Program-made: the position numbers and the translations under genes | Notes under the pieces: model-generated | What the model was told of the DNA's origin: nothing | Seen by the model: only the letters and a program-made list of their open reading frames with translations | Databases searched by the model: none | In this document: piece by piece, positions 24,587 to 33,267 of the stretch | How positions within the stretch are numbered: the first letter of the stretch is position 1 | Layout of the letters: each line of letters opens with the position of its first letter | From: an uncultured Allobaculum sp. | GTDB taxonomy: Bacteria > Bacillota_I > Bacilli_A > Erysipelotrichales > Erysipelotrichaceae | DNA: 57,097 nt | Direction: 5' to 3' | Assembly: GCA_910579655.1 (NCBI GenBank) | Contig: CAJTVE010000012.1 | Location: forward strand, 1 to 57,097

Positions 24587-25270
24587 TTATTTATCAAGAA
24601 TTTCAGCCATACTGTCGCCATAGCCAAGTTTTTTAAAGTCATCAACGAATGTATCAACAGCCTGATCAATGGCTGCATTTTTCACGAGCGCTTCAATCAC
24701 ATCTGGAGCAGCGGTTGCAGCCCCGACTCCATATTCACAAAGAGAAAGAACCTGCATGCTGTTTTTGAACGAGGCAGCCAGGACTTCCGTATCCATATGG
24801 TTGTTCGTCAGGATATTCTGAATTTCTTTAACGACACCGACGCCATCATATCCCATGTTATCAATGCGATTTACATAGGGAGCCACATAATCTGCTCCAG
24901 CTTTGGCAACAAGGTAAGCCTGCATTGGCGTATAAACAACAGTCCCACAAGTATGAATACCCATTTTCTTGAGTTCACGGATGGCCGCAAAACCAGCTGG
25001 GATGGACGGAATTTTGACGATTGTATTCTGGCCAAATTCTTTGGTGATCGCTTTGGCATCTTTGATCATACCTTCGGTATCCGTTGGAACTGCCTGAACA
25101 AACAGCAGAGCATCCTGACCAATGATTTCACGGATTTCATGCAAAGTTTCGATTGGGTTTCGTTTGGCTTTGGCCAGAATGGATGGATTGGTCGTTACGC
25201 CATCGACCGGGTATTCCGCCACCAGTTTGCGAATCTTTTCTACGTTTGCATCGTCGATTAACAGTTTCAT
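24587..25270 (-). CDS. fsa: Fructose-6-phosphate aldolase-type transaldolase
   Basis: 227 residues, the short FSA/TalC class, not full transaldolase. TIM-barrel motifs: MKLLIDDANVEKIR, GVTTNPSILAKAKR (phosphate end), TIVKIPSIPAGFAAIRELKK with the Schiff-base Lys, and VAPYVNRIDNMGYDG. FSA enzymes cleave fructose-6-phosphate-like ketoses (including 1-deoxy-fructose-6-phosphate) to glyceraldehyde-3-phosphate and a C3 ketone. In E. coli both fsaA and fsaB lie next to a glycyl-radical enzyme and its activase, as here. A promoter (TTGACA-17-TATCAT) with operator copies lies directly upstream, shared in divergent orientation with the DeoR gene. Confidence 0.9.
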   Translation of the reverse strand: MKLLIDDANVEKIRKLVAEYPVDGVTTNPSILAKAKRNPIETLHEIREIIGQDALLFVQAVPTDTEGMIKDAKAITKEFGQNTIVKIPSIPAGFAAIRELKKMGIHTCGTVVYTPMQAYLVAKAGADYVAPYVNRIDNMGYDGVGVVKEIQNILTNNHMDTEVLAASFKNSMQVLSLCEYGVGAATAAPDVIEALVKNAAIDQAVDTFVDDFKKLGYGDSMAEILDK

Positions 25271-25328
25271 CTTATCCTCCAGATCGAACAGATCATTTTT
25301 ATTAAATTTTCGAATGAAGATTTCTTAT

Positions 25329-25404
25329 CTTTCGTTCGCAAGTTCATGATAGACCGCACCCTTAAAAATGTCAATCGAACATCCATTAAATTTCATTTGA
25401 AACT
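25329..25404. promoter_or_regulatory. fsa promoter and DeoR-type operators between fsa and deoR
   Basis: Minus strand: -35 TTGACA (25369-25374), 17-bp spacer, -10 TATCAT (25346-25351). Operator-like CTTTCGTTCGCAAG (25329-25342) covers the start of the fsa transcript, and TTTCATTTGAAA (25393-25404) lies 19 bp upstream of the -35. The same 12-mer occurs twice in the activase/GRE intergenic region. A longer inverted repeat GTTTCGAT...ATCGAAAC (about 25452-25476) sits near the deoR promoter. Confidence 0.75.
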
Positions 25405-25531
25405 TTTCTCTTTGAATTTAAAGGCAATCTGGTTTATTTTATAGAGGATAAAGTTTCGATACTGCATTCATCGAAACCTGAATATCGAAAAGAGCGCAGA
25501 AAATCTACAGGAAAAAGGAGTGCCAGACCTT

Positions 25532-26281
25532 ATGAAAAACAATCGTCAGAATCTGATTCTTGAATATTTAACCAGTCAGGAAAGCATGGATGTCACCGAT
25601 CTTTCCAAAGCACTTGAAGTCTCCCAGGTCACTATCCGCAAAGACCTCAATGAACTGGAAGAAAAAGGCTTGATTCATCGTGAACATGGCTTTGCCAGAC
25701 TGCGCAGCCGAGACGATATTGCTGGACGGATTGCCTATCATTTTGAAGCGAAAAAGCAGATCGCCAAAAAAGCCGCTGAGCTGATTCAGGACGGCGATAC
25801 ATTGATGATCGAATCGGGATCCTGCTGTGCCCTGCTTGCCCAGGAACTTGCCGAAACAAAAAAGGATCTGACAATCATTACCAACAGCGCCTTCATTGCG
25901 GATTATATCCGGCATTCTGATGGTGCCCAGGTGATTTTGCTTGGCGGTATTTACCAGAAAGACTCCCAGGTGATGACTGGTCCGCTGGTTGCGCAGGGGG
26001 CCGAAAACTATTTTGTCAAATATTTCTTTATCGGTACCGACGGCTTCAGCGAACGTACTGGCTTTACCAACAGTGACCAGATGCGAACGCAGGCAGTCCG
26101 GGATATGGCCAGACAATGCGACAAGCTTGTCATTCTGACCGAAAGCGAGAAGTTCAGTCAGCACGGATCCATTCCCATCAATATCAAAGATCAGCCAAAG
26201 CTGGTGATTACCGATTCCAATCTTCCCGATTCAACTCGCGATATTCTTGTTCGCAATGGCTGCCAGGTTGAAATTGCCTGA
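25532..26281 (+). CDS. DeoR/GlpR-family transcriptional regulator
   Basis: 249 residues from the ATG at 25532; a GTG four codons upstream overlaps the AGGAG and is less likely. N-terminal winged HTH (about 3-57, with DVTDLSKALEVSQVTIRKDL and EEKGLIHREHG). The C-terminal sugar-phosphate sensor domain has DTLMIESGSCCALLAQEL, TIITNSAFIADYI, GGIYQKDSQ and FIGTDGFSERTGFTN, as in GlpR, AgaR and SgcR. Divergent from fsa. The operator family TTTCRTTYGMAA occurs at this promoter and at the activase/GRE promoters 2 kb away, so it most likely regulates all of these genes in response to a phosphorylated sugar. Confidence 0.88.
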   Translation: MKNNRQNLILEYLTSQESMDVTDLSKALEVSQVTIRKDLNELEEKGLIHREHGFARLRSRDDIAGRIAYHFEAKKQIAKKAAELIQDGDTLMIESGSCCALLAQELAETKKDLTIITNSAFIADYIRHSDGAQVILLGGIYQKDSQVMTGPLVAQGAENYFVKYFFIGTDGFSERTGFTNSDQMRTQAVRDMARQCDKLVILTESEKFSQHGSIPINIKDQPKLVITDSNLPDSTRDILVRNGCQVEIA

Positions 26282-26322
26282 AACCGATCCTAAATCCTTC
26301 AAGCCAAACCGGCGTAAAAATC

Positions 26323-26362
26323 AAGGCCAGTGTTTCGTAGATTGCGAAACGCTGGCCTTTTT
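26323..26362 (+). terminator. Terminator after the DeoR gene
   Basis: AAGGCCAG-T-GTTTCG pairs with CGAAAC-G-CTGGCCTT around a short loop and is followed by TTTTTAG. Confidence 0.88.
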
Positions 26363-26451
26363 AGTTCTTTATCTGACTGTCCTCTTTTTCCACTTCTCCA
26401 TGGATTGACTAGCCGGACCGCTATTTGTGAAACTCTTCCTGCTTCTTTCTT

Positions 26452-26532
26452 CCTTCCTTTTGTTTCCTTCCTTTTGTTTCCTTCCTTTTGTTTCCTTCCT
26501 TTTGTTTCCTTCGTTTTGTTTCCTTCGTTCTC
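26452..26532. repeat. 14-bp pyrimidine tandem repeat (CCTTCCTTTTGTTT)
   Basis: Four exact copies, one with a C-to-G change, then a partial sixth. The unit length is 14 bp, the same as the two repeats at 9207-9292. Because 14 is not a multiple of three, the Lys/Glu-rich frames reading through it on the minus strand shift frame each unit and are not genes. Confidence 0.85.
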
Positions 26533-26635
26533 AAAAAAATACGGAGGACTCCAAACAGCCAATCCGGATTGTTGTGCCAAAAATAAAGTGAAAAATTCCA
26601 ATCCAATACCATCTGTCCTTCAACAGACCATCTCA

Positions 26636-27538
26636 TCAGACAAACGCATCGATCCCTTCCTCTTTAAACACCTGGATGTAATCCGACAGATCCTCCTTTC
26701 GAAGAGCCTGGGTGCCTTTGTAGGCATAATCACGTTCAAGCATTTCGTATTTTCGCGCGCCCATCTGGTGGAAGCAAAGAAGCTGAACCCGATCCAGACC
26801 GTTTTCTTTCAGAATTTTCGCAAATCCAAGTGCATCTTCCCTGGAATCATTAAAGCCAGGGATCACTGGAATCCGACAGAGAATCTCATGATTGTTCTGG
26901 CAGGCCCAGCATAGATTTTCAAAAATCTGGCTATTCGAAACGCCCGTTCCTTTACGGTGCATGGAATCATCGGGATGTTTCAGATCGAATAACAGCAAAT
27001 CCAGTTTGGCAGCCAGGCTCTGGAAGATTTCCGGGCTGACCACACCCGTGGTTTCAATGGCTGTATGAATCCCTTTTTCTTTTAAGGCATCGAGTAGTTC
27101 GCCAAGGAATTCTGGCTGCATCATCCCTTCACCGCCTGAAATCGTCACCCCGCCACCAGATTCTTCATAAAAAGGCTGGTCTTCCAGACAGGCTTTTACA
27201 ATTTCATCGACAGCAGACTCCCTGCCTTCTGCTTTCCAGGCTCCATATAAGCAGGCTTTTGTGCATTTGCCACAATGGATGCATCTGTCATGATCCTTAC
27301 GGATACGTCCAGCATGAGCATCAAAGGATAAAGCCTTCTGAGGGCAGACCGCTACGCAATAGCCGCATCCTACACATTTTTTTACATCATAGAGGTATTC
27401 CGTCTCCATTCGCTGCGATTCGGGATTGGCACACCATTTACAACGCAGCGGACATCCTTTTAAAAATACGGTCGTGCGGATTCCTGGTCCATCATGGATA
27501 GAAAATTTCTGAATATTGAAAACAACTCCCTTGCTCAT
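26636..27538 (-). CDS. Glycyl-radical enzyme activating protein (radical SAM)
   Basis: 300 residues. N-terminal HDGPGIRTTVFLKGCPLRC is the activase hallmark; the radical-SAM cluster cysteines are CPLRCKWC (C-x3-C-x2-C). Two ferredoxin-type 4Fe-4S motifs follow (CVGCGYCVAVCP and CIHCGKCTKAC), as in PflC/PflE and other three-cluster activases rather than in PflA. GGVTISGGEGMMQ is the SAM-binding GGE motif. It would abstract hydrogen from Gly779 of the divergent glycyl-radical enzyme, using SAM. Promoter TTGTTA-16-TATAAT lies upstream, with an operator copy just behind the -35. Confidence 0.93.
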   Translation of the reverse strand: MSKGVVFNIQKFSIHDGPGIRTTVFLKGCPLRCKWCANPESQRMETEYLYDVKKCVGCGYCVAVCPQKALSFDAHAGRIRKDHDRCIHCGKCTKACLYGAWKAEGRESAVDEIVKACLEDQPFYEESGGGVTISGGEGMMQPEFLGELLDALKEKGIHTAIETTGVVSPEIFQSLAAKLDLLLFDLKHPDDSMHRKGTGVSNSQIFENLCWACQNNHEILCRIPVIPGFNDSREDALGFAKILKENGLDRVQLLCFHQMGARKYEMLERDYAYKGTQALRKEDLSDYIQVFKEEGIDAFV

Positions 27539-27569
27539 ATCAATTTCTCCGTTTCTCTGTACGGTTTCG

Positions 27570-27619
27570 ATTATACAATCAAAATTTTCAATAACAATAA
27601 ATATTTATTTCATTTGAAA
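27570..27619 (-). promoter_or_regulatory. Activase promoter with operator copy
   Basis: Minus strand: -10 TATAAT (27570-27575), 16-bp spacer, -35 TTGTTA (27592-27597). The operator 12-mer TTTCATTTGAAA is at 27608-27619, 10 bp upstream of the -35. Confidence 0.7.
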
Positions 27620-27718
27620 TTTTTCGAAGTCAAAGAAAGCGAATATCCATTTTCATCGCTTCCTGTTTTTTAGAGAGGACACTTTCTATATGCTTTCGTT
27701 CTATGCCTTCCTCTTATA

Positions 27719-27826
27719 CTTTCGTTTGAAAGAATAAAATATTTTATATGGAATTTTACATTTACAATTCAAGCCAAGTTGTTATAATGGATTTGCAAAC
27801 GAAAGGTAATAAGTTTCATTTGAAAC
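27719..27826 (+). promoter_or_regulatory. Glycyl-radical enzyme promoter with three operator copies
   Basis: Plus strand: -35 TTTACA (27761-27766), 16-bp spacer, -10 TATAAT (27783-27788). Operators: CTTTCGTTTGAAAG upstream (27719-27732), its reverse-strand relative TTTGCAAACGAAAG at the transcript start (27793-27806), and GTTTCA-TT-TGAAAC in the leader (27813-27826), ending 12 bp before the start codon. Confidence 0.72.
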
Positions 27827-27838
27827 TTCAGGTACACT

Positions 27839-30250
27839 ATGAAAAACGTTGAACATTTTGGAGAACTATCCGAACGCATGGAATCTTTTCGCCAGAAAGT
27901 TCTGGATAAAGAACCCTGGATTGATGCCGAGCGCGCTTTACTGGCCACTGAGGCTTACAGAGAAAATATCAATGAACCCGTTGTCGTCCGCCGGGCGAAA
28001 ATGCTGGAAAAGATTCTTGAAAATATGACAATCTATATCGAAGATGAATCCCTGATTGCTGGCAACCAGGCCTCCGCAAACCGAAATGCCCCTGTTTTTC
28101 CTGAATACACACTTGGTTTCATTGTCGACGAACTTGACCTTTTCGAAAAACGTGACGGGGATGTATTCAGAATTTCAGAAAAGACCAAAGAAGAAATCCG
28201 CTCCATCACCCCCTTCTGGGAAGGAAAAACACTGCGCGAAAAAGGGATGGCTGCCCTGCCTGAAGAAGTTCAGGTCTATATGGAAACCGGCTTATTTGGA
28301 ATGGAAGGAAAATTGAATGCGGGCGATGCCCATCTGGCTGTAGATCTGCCAACCGTTTTACAGACCGGTCTGAAGGGATATTATAAGCGCGCTGAAAAGC
28401 TCAAAAGTGAATTAGACCTTTGCGATCCGGCTTCCCTGCCTAAATACCAGTTTTACAAGGCATCCATGATCGCCTTAAAAGCCGTCCAGCACTTCTCAAA
28501 CCGCTATGCCCTGCTTGCCGAAGAAATGGCTGAAAACGAAATCGGAAGTCGTCGAGAAGAACTGCTGGAACTGGCCGATATCTGCCGTCGGGTTCCCTGG
28601 AATGCTCCACAGACTTTCCACGAAGCCATTCAGGCTGTCTGGCTGATTCAGGTAGTATTACAAATTGAGTCCAACGGTCACTCCCTGTCCTTTGGCCGCT
28701 TTGATCAATACATGAATCCGTTCTATGAAAAAGATTTAGCAGAAGGACGAATTGATGAAGAAGGTGCTCTTGAACTGTTATCCAACCTCTGGATTAAAAC
28801 CCTAACCATCAATAAAGTCCGCTCGCAGTCTCATACCTTCTCTTCAGCGGGAAGCCCAATGTACCAGAATGTTACCGTTGGCGGCCAGACACCTGATGGC
28901 CAGGATGCCGTCAATCCAACCAGCTACCTCGTTTTAAAATCAGTGGCCAGAACAAGACTGCCCCAGCCAAACCTGACCGTTCGTTATCATGCCGGTCTGT
29001 CTCATGAATTCATGAAAGAAGCGATCGAAGTCATGCGGCTTGGAACAGGAATGCCAGCTTTTAATAATGATGAAATCATCATCCCTTCTTTTATCAACCT
29101 TGGCGTGAAAAAGGAAGATGCCTACAACTACTCCGCCATTGGCTGTGTAGAGACCGCTGTTCCAGGCAAATGGGGCTATCGCTGCACAGGCATGTCTTAT
29201 CTGAACTTTCCAAGATTGTTATTGGCAGTCATGAACGATGGAATTGACCAGACCACCGGCAAACGGTTTGTTTCGCCAACTGGTCATTTCGAAGACATGA
29301 AATCTTATGATGAACTGAAAGCAGCCATCGATAAAGCAATGGTCGAACTGACCCGAGCCAGTGTCATCACCGAAAATGCCATTGATCTGGTTTCCGAAAA
29401 AGAAGTTCCTGATATTCTTTGCTCCACATTGACTCAGGATTGCCTGGGCCGGGGCAAAACCATCAAAGAAGGTGGCGCCATCTATGACTTTATTTCTGGG
29501 CTGCAAGTCGGCATTGCCAACATGGCTGACTCTTTAGCGGCCATCAAGACGCTGGTCTACGACGAAAAGAAGATCACACCAGAAGAACTCATGAATGCTC
29601 TTCATTCCGATTTTGAAGGCCCACAAGGTGAACACATCCGTCAGATGCTGATTCACGAAGCCCCAAAATATGGCAACGATAACGATCTGCCAGACCACTT
29701 AGTCTGCGATGTTTATGATGTCTATATCGATGAAATTGCCAAACATCCAAATACTCGTTATGGCCGCGGCCCAATCGGCGGTATTCGCTATGCCGGAACC
29801 TCTTCAATTTCCGCTAACGTTGGCCAGGGCTTTGGCACCATGGCGACTCCAGATGGCCGTAAAGCGCATGAACCATTAGCTGAAGGCTGCTCTCCTGCCC
29901 ATGCGATGGACCAGAATGGTCCAACCGCTGTCTTTAAGTCTGTAGCCAAACTTCCAACTGATAAAATTACTGGCGGTGTTCTGCTCAACCAGAAAGTAAC
30001 GCCAGCCCTGCTTTCCACCGAAGAAAACCGCATGAAAATTGAAATGTTAATGCGCACCTTCTTCAATCGCCTGCATGGCTACCATGTTCAATACAACGTT
30101 GTTGATCGTGCCACTCTGATTGATGCCCAGCTTCATCCGGAAAATCACCAGGATCTGATTGTCCGCGTCGCGGGTTACAGCGCCTTCTTCAATGTGCTTT
30201 CCAAAGCGACTCAGGATGATATCATCGGCCGCACCGAACAGACGTTATAA
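27839..30250 (+). CDS. Glycyl-radical enzyme (PflD/YbiW type), probable anhydrohexitol-6-phosphate lyase
   Basis: 803 residues, typical for the PFL2-like branch. The catalytic thiyl Cys436 lies in YSAIGCVETAVPGKWGY, followed by a Glu as in lyases and dehydratases, not the Cys-Cys pair of pyruvate formate-lyase. The radical Gly779 is in LIVRVAGYSAFFNVL. With a divergent three-cluster activase and an FSA-type aldolase nearby, the locus matches E. coli ybiW/ybiY/fsaA and pflD/pflC/fsaB. As I recall, those enzymes open 1,5-anhydroglucitol- or 1,5-anhydromannitol-6-phosphate to 1-deoxy-fructose-6-phosphate, which FSA then cleaves. I infer the same here. Choline lyase, glycerol dehydratase and hydroxyproline dehydratase are less likely because their partner genes are absent. 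Confidence 0.85.
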   Translation: MKNVEHFGELSERMESFRQKVLDKEPWIDAERALLATEAYRENINEPVVVRRAKMLEKILENMTIYIEDESLIAGNQASANRNAPVFPEYTLGFIVDELDLFEKRDGDVFRISEKTKEEIRSITPFWEGKTLREKGMAALPEEVQVYMETGLFGMEGKLNAGDAHLAVDLPTVLQTGLKGYYKRAEKLKSELDLCDPASLPKYQFYKASMIALKAVQHFSNRYALLAEEMAENEIGSRREELLELADICRRVPWNAPQTFHEAIQAVWLIQVVLQIESNGHSLSFGRFDQYMNPFYEKDLAEGRIDEEGALELLSNLWIKTLTINKVRSQSHTFSSAGSPMYQNVTVGGQTPDGQDAVNPTSYLVLKSVARTRLPQPNLTVRYHAGLSHEFMKEAIEVMRLGTGMPAFNNDEIIIPSFINLGVKKEDAYNYSAIGCVETAVPGKWGYRCTGMSYLNFPRLLLAVMNDGIDQTTGKRFVSPTGHFEDMKSYDELKAAIDKAMVELTRASVITENAIDLVSEKEVPDILCSTLTQDCLGRGKTIKEGGAIYDFISGLQVGIANMADSLAAIKTLVYDEKKITPEELMNALHSDFEGPQGEHIRQMLIHEAPKYGNDNDLPDHLVCDVYDVYIDEIAKHPNTRYGRGPIGGIRYAGTSSISANVGQGFGTMATPDGRKAHEPLAEGCSPAHAMDQNGPTAVFKSVAKLPTDKITGGVLLNQKVTPALLSTEENRMKIEMLMRTFFNRLHGYHVQYNVVDRATLIDAQLHPENHQDLIVRVAGYSAFFNVLSKATQDDIIGRTEQTL

Positions 30251-30342
30251 GCCGTTGTTGCGATACTTAAGCTCGGCTCTATTCGTTCGTCTTTCTTCCT
30301 GACCTTTGCTCTTACTCTTTGTCCCTGCTCTTAGTCCTTTCA

Positions 30343-30386
30343 AAGCAGTCTGGTTCAAGTCATCAAACTTCGATCAGGCTGTTTTT
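30343..30386 (+). terminator. Terminator after the glycyl-radical enzyme gene
   Basis: AGCAGTCTG pairs with CAGGCTGTT (two G-U pairs) across a 22-nt loop and is followed by TTTTTTCA. It lies about 95 bp beyond the stop. Confidence 0.55.
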
Positions 30387-30441
30387 TCATGTCTTGTTCA
30401 TCTCATTTTTCCTGCCTTTGAACCTCTCAAGCCCAGCGAAA

Positions 30442-30484
30442 AAAGCTCTTTTTCTAGCAGAAACGGCTTTAGAAAAAGAGCTTT
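30442..30484. terminator. Bidirectional terminator between convergent operons
   Basis: AAAGCTCTTTTTCTA pairs exactly with TAGAAAAAGAGCTTT around a 13-nt loop. On the minus strand it is followed by TTTTTTCGC, so it ends the licT transcript. Confidence 0.85.
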
Positions 30485-30552
30485 AAAAGAATTTGTATTT
30501 GTATCGATCCAATGATGGACCTTCTGTGTCCAGTCTCCGATTTTTCTGTTTT

Positions 30553-31392
30553 CTAGTTCTTCAGAGTCATCAGACGCTGAATATGAATACCAAGATAGCA
30601 GACTTCTTCATCAGGAATCAGATAATGCGCATTGGATTCCAGAAAGCCTCTGACCTTTGAAGCAATGGTCATTGCCTGTGGATAGCGCCGGCGAAGTCCA
30701 GAATACAAATCCGGATCGGTATCTGTAAGCAAGGACTTACTGACAAGACGCTGAACGAAAAACTGCAGATGAGTCATGAAACGCGAATAATGAATCGAAT
30801 CTTTATCCACTGGGCCAGGCAGATTGAGCAGGACAATCTGTAAAACCTGCTTTTCAATCTTGGCTGCGGCTCCTGCATCGTAGTTTTTGTTGTCCGCCGA
30901 TTGTGCATTAATAATATGGAAAGCAATATTGGCAGCTTCTTCGGAGGGAAGAACAATCTTGCAGACCGATTTAACAACTTTCAGACCATACTCACCAACA
31001 CGGAATTCTCTTGGATAAAAAGATTTTATTTCCCAGAAAACACGGTTAACCACATTCAGATTCTGCTTCTGACGTTCTACCGCAAAGTGAAGGTGATCGG
31101 TTAACGCCAGGTAGACATGGGGATTGAGTTTAACTCCTAAAACTGCCTGGGCGTATTCCACAATCAGGCTGGCAGCTTCCAGATAGACTGGTTCGATCTG
31201 TTCCAGCAGTTCTTCAAGCATTTCCAGTTCTTTGTGCTCTGGTCGAAAAATCCGGCCAGCCGGGGTAATCTCGACTTCCTGACCTGGCTTACTTCCGTAT
31301 CCAACGCCTTTTTGAAGCAGAATCATTTCTGACTGCCGCCCATCTTCCAAAATCACTACGCTGGAATTCAGAACTTTCTTAATACGCGCCAT
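30553..31392 (-). CDS. licT: BglG/LicT-family transcriptional antiterminator
   Basis: 279 residues. N-terminal RNA-binding CAT domain (about 1-55, starting ARIKKVLNSSVVILEDGRQS), then two PTS regulation domains: PRD1 with the conserved His in LALTDHLHFAVER, and PRD2 ending DEEVCYLGIHIQRL. It binds a RAT sequence in the operon leader and prevents the overlapping terminator when beta-glucosides are present; the RAT and terminator are visible at 35376-35465. PRD phosphorylation by HPr and EII links it to sugar status. Third gene of the bgl operon, after the 6-phospho-beta-glucosidase. Confidence 0.93.
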   Translation of the reverse strand: MARIKKVLNSSVVILEDGRQSEMILLQKGVGYGSKPGQEVEITPAGRIFRPEHKELEMLEELLEQIEPVYLEAASLIVEYAQAVLGVKLNPHVYLALTDHLHFAVERQKQNLNVVNRVFWEIKSFYPREFRVGEYGLKVVKSVCKIVLPSEEAANIAFHIINAQSADNKNYDAGAAAKIEKQVLQIVLLNLPGPVDKDSIHYSRFMTHLQFFVQRLVSKSLLTDTDPDLYSGLRRRYPQAMTIASKVRGFLESNAHYLIPDEEVCYLGIHIQRLMTLKN

Positions 31393-31523
31393 CGTCTTTC
31401 TTCCGTCCTTTCCCTTTTCTTCTCAAATCTTTTAATCCTCTTAGAGTCTTTGATTCTTTACCTTGATTCCGGTTTACTCTGTTCATCAAAACAGAATTGG
31501 CTCAATACGTCCATACCAATCGA

Positions 31524-32996
31524 TCAAATCTTCCTGGATTCTTCTTCGTGCAGGCTGGCACCATTGGTCGCAATGACCTTCTGGTACCAGTTAAAGCTAT
31601 CTTTTTTATAGCGGTTGAGAGTGCCGTTGCCCATATCATCCTGATCTACATAGATAAAGCCGTATCGTTTGGACATCTGATTCGTGGATGCAGAGATCAA
31701 GTCAATTGGTGCCCAGCTGGTATAGCCCATCAGTTCAACTCCTTCATCGATCGCTTTTTCGATTTCCAGAAAATGCGAACGGAAGTAATCAATCCGGTAT
31801 GGGTCATGAATCGAGCCGTCTTCTTCCAGAACATCTTTGGAGCCGATACCATTTTCGACGATGAATAAAGGCTTACGGTAGCGATCATACAGCTCGATCA
31901 GAGAAATACGAAGACCTACCGGGTCAACCTGCCAGCCCCATTCTGAGGAAGGAAGATATGGGTTTTTCACACCAAGAACGGTATTGCCTGGAGTGCGTTC
32001 AGCATTTGGATCTGTCGATTCTGTCATGGACATGTAATAGCTGAAGGAGACAAAATCAACGACGCCTTTCTTGAGCAGCTCCAGGTCGCCTTCTTCAATC
32101 TTCACAACGATATTCTGTGCTTCCATTTCTTTGAGTTTCAGACGTGGATATTCTCCAAAGACCATGACATCCGAATAGAACATATTATCCAGATTCTTTT
32201 TCTGGGTGGCTGCAACATCTTCTGGTTTGCAAGTACGCGGGTAAGTCATCAGTTTGGTGACCATGCAGCCCATTTTGGCATCCGGGCGGATTTCTTTAAG
32301 CAGGATAGCCGCTTTAGCCGCAGCTACAAACTGATGGTGTAAAGCCTGGTAGCAGCACTGTAGTTCATTGCCGTTGCATAGTTCCGGAATGATTCCCGCT
32401 GTTGTATATGGATGGCGGATAATGGAATCCACTTCGTTGAAATTGAGCCAGTATTTTACATATGGGGTGAAATCTTCGAAACAAGTTTTTACGAATCGTA
32501 TGAAGTAATCGATAACCCGGCGATCCGTCCAGCCATTGTATTTCAAAGCCAGACTGAGAGGTGGTTCATAGTGATGCAAGGTCACAAGCGGTTCAATGTT
32601 GAGGCGCTTCATCTCCTGGAACAGGTCTTTGTAGAAACGAATGCCCTCTTCATTTGGTGTTTCTTCTTCTCCGGTTGGATACAGACGCGTCCAGGCAATG
32701 GAAACACGGAGTACTTTAAAGCCCATTTCCGCAAACAGGGCTAAGTCTTCTTTGTAATGATGGTAGAAGTCGATTCCCCGGCGTTTTGGGTAATATGTGT
32801 CATCCAGATCTGCAATTGCTTTCTGAATCCCTTCGAGCGAAACCTGGTTGTGAGCTTTGTAGTTTTTGACATCTACTTTGGGTTTGTAGGTAGCTACATC
32901 GGCCACAGATGGCCCTTTACCTCCTTCATTCCAGGCACCTTCAACCTGGTTTGCGGCCAGGGCGCCGCCCCATAAAAATCCTTCTGGAAATGGCAT
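31524..32996 (-). CDS. bglA: 6-phospho-beta-glucosidase (GH1)
   Basis: 490 residues from the ATG at 32996, chosen because GAGGAG lies 6 nt upstream and the family start MPFPEGFLWGGALAANQVEG follows. GH1 hallmarks: acid/base Glu in YWLNFNEVDS, nucleophile Glu in PLFIVENGIG, and GWTDRRVIDYF. The C-terminal stretch SASTNQMSKRYGFIYVDQDD is typical of phospho-specific members. It cleaves cytoplasmic 6-phospho-beta-glucosides delivered by the EIIBCA permease upstream (271 bp), giving glucose-6-phosphate and an aglycone or glucose. Confidence 0.94.
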   Translation of the reverse strand: MPFPEGFLWGGALAANQVEGAWNEGGKGPSVADVATYKPKVDVKNYKAHNQVSLEGIQKAIADLDDTYYPKRRGIDFYHHYKEDLALFAEMGFKVLRVSIAWTRLYPTGEEETPNEEGIRFYKDLFQEMKRLNIEPLVTLHHYEPPLSLALKYNGWTDRRVIDYFIRFVKTCFEDFTPYVKYWLNFNEVDSIIRHPYTTAGIIPELCNGNELQCCYQALHHQFVAAAKAAILLKEIRPDAKMGCMVTKLMTYPRTCKPEDVAATQKKNLDNMFYSDVMVFGEYPRLKLKEMEAQNIVVKIEEGDLELLKKGVVDFVSFSYYMSMTESTDPNAERTPGNTVLGVKNPYLPSSEWGWQVDPVGLRISLIELYDRYRKPLFIVENGIGSKDVLEEDGSIHDPYRIDYFRSHFLEIEKAIDEGVELMGYTSWAPIDLISASTNQMSKRYGFIYVDQDDMGNGTLNRYKKDSFNWYQKVIATNGASLHEEESRKI

Positions 32997-33062
32997 GGTA
33001 ATCTCCTCTCTGCTCTTTTGTCCTGTCGATTTTTTGTTCAGATCCACGCTTCGATCACAAAG

Positions 33063-33108
33063 CCTGCTTCAGACGCTGACCATTTCATAGGGCAGCGATT
33101 GAAGCAGG
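33063..33108 (-). promoter_or_regulatory. Intercistronic stem-loop between EIIBCA and the glucosidase
   Basis: CCTGCTTCA-GA-CGCTG pairs with CAGCG-AT-TGAAGCAGG around a 14-nt loop. It has no T run on the minus strand, so I read it as an mRNA-protecting or processing hairpin. It sits 160 bp after the EIIBCA stop in the bgl transcript. CCTGCTTC resembles RAT-like sequence, but the remaining RAT consensus is absent. Confidence 0.6.
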
Positions 33109-33267
33109 TCTTGGGACGAAGACTTTCATTCAAACCGGTTCTGAATCTATTCCACCAACAGATATATAAGTTTAGTTTACCGATATTGCACTAACGCGGA
33201 CCTATAGATTCAGTTTTTATTTTTCAATCATTTTCAACTCTAATGTTTTTATCGATTCTGTAGTTTA

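Noticed and set aside
26299..26636. Lys/Glu-rich minus-strand open frames across the 14-bp repeat
   Set aside because: Created by the repeat; different frames appear in turn, and there is no ribosome binding site.
27839..30250. Choline TMA-lyase (CutC) or pyruvate formate-lyase identity
   Set aside because: Single catalytic Cys followed by Val-Glu rules out PFL, and no microcompartment or cut genes accompany it; the FSA neighbour points to the YbiW/PflD group.
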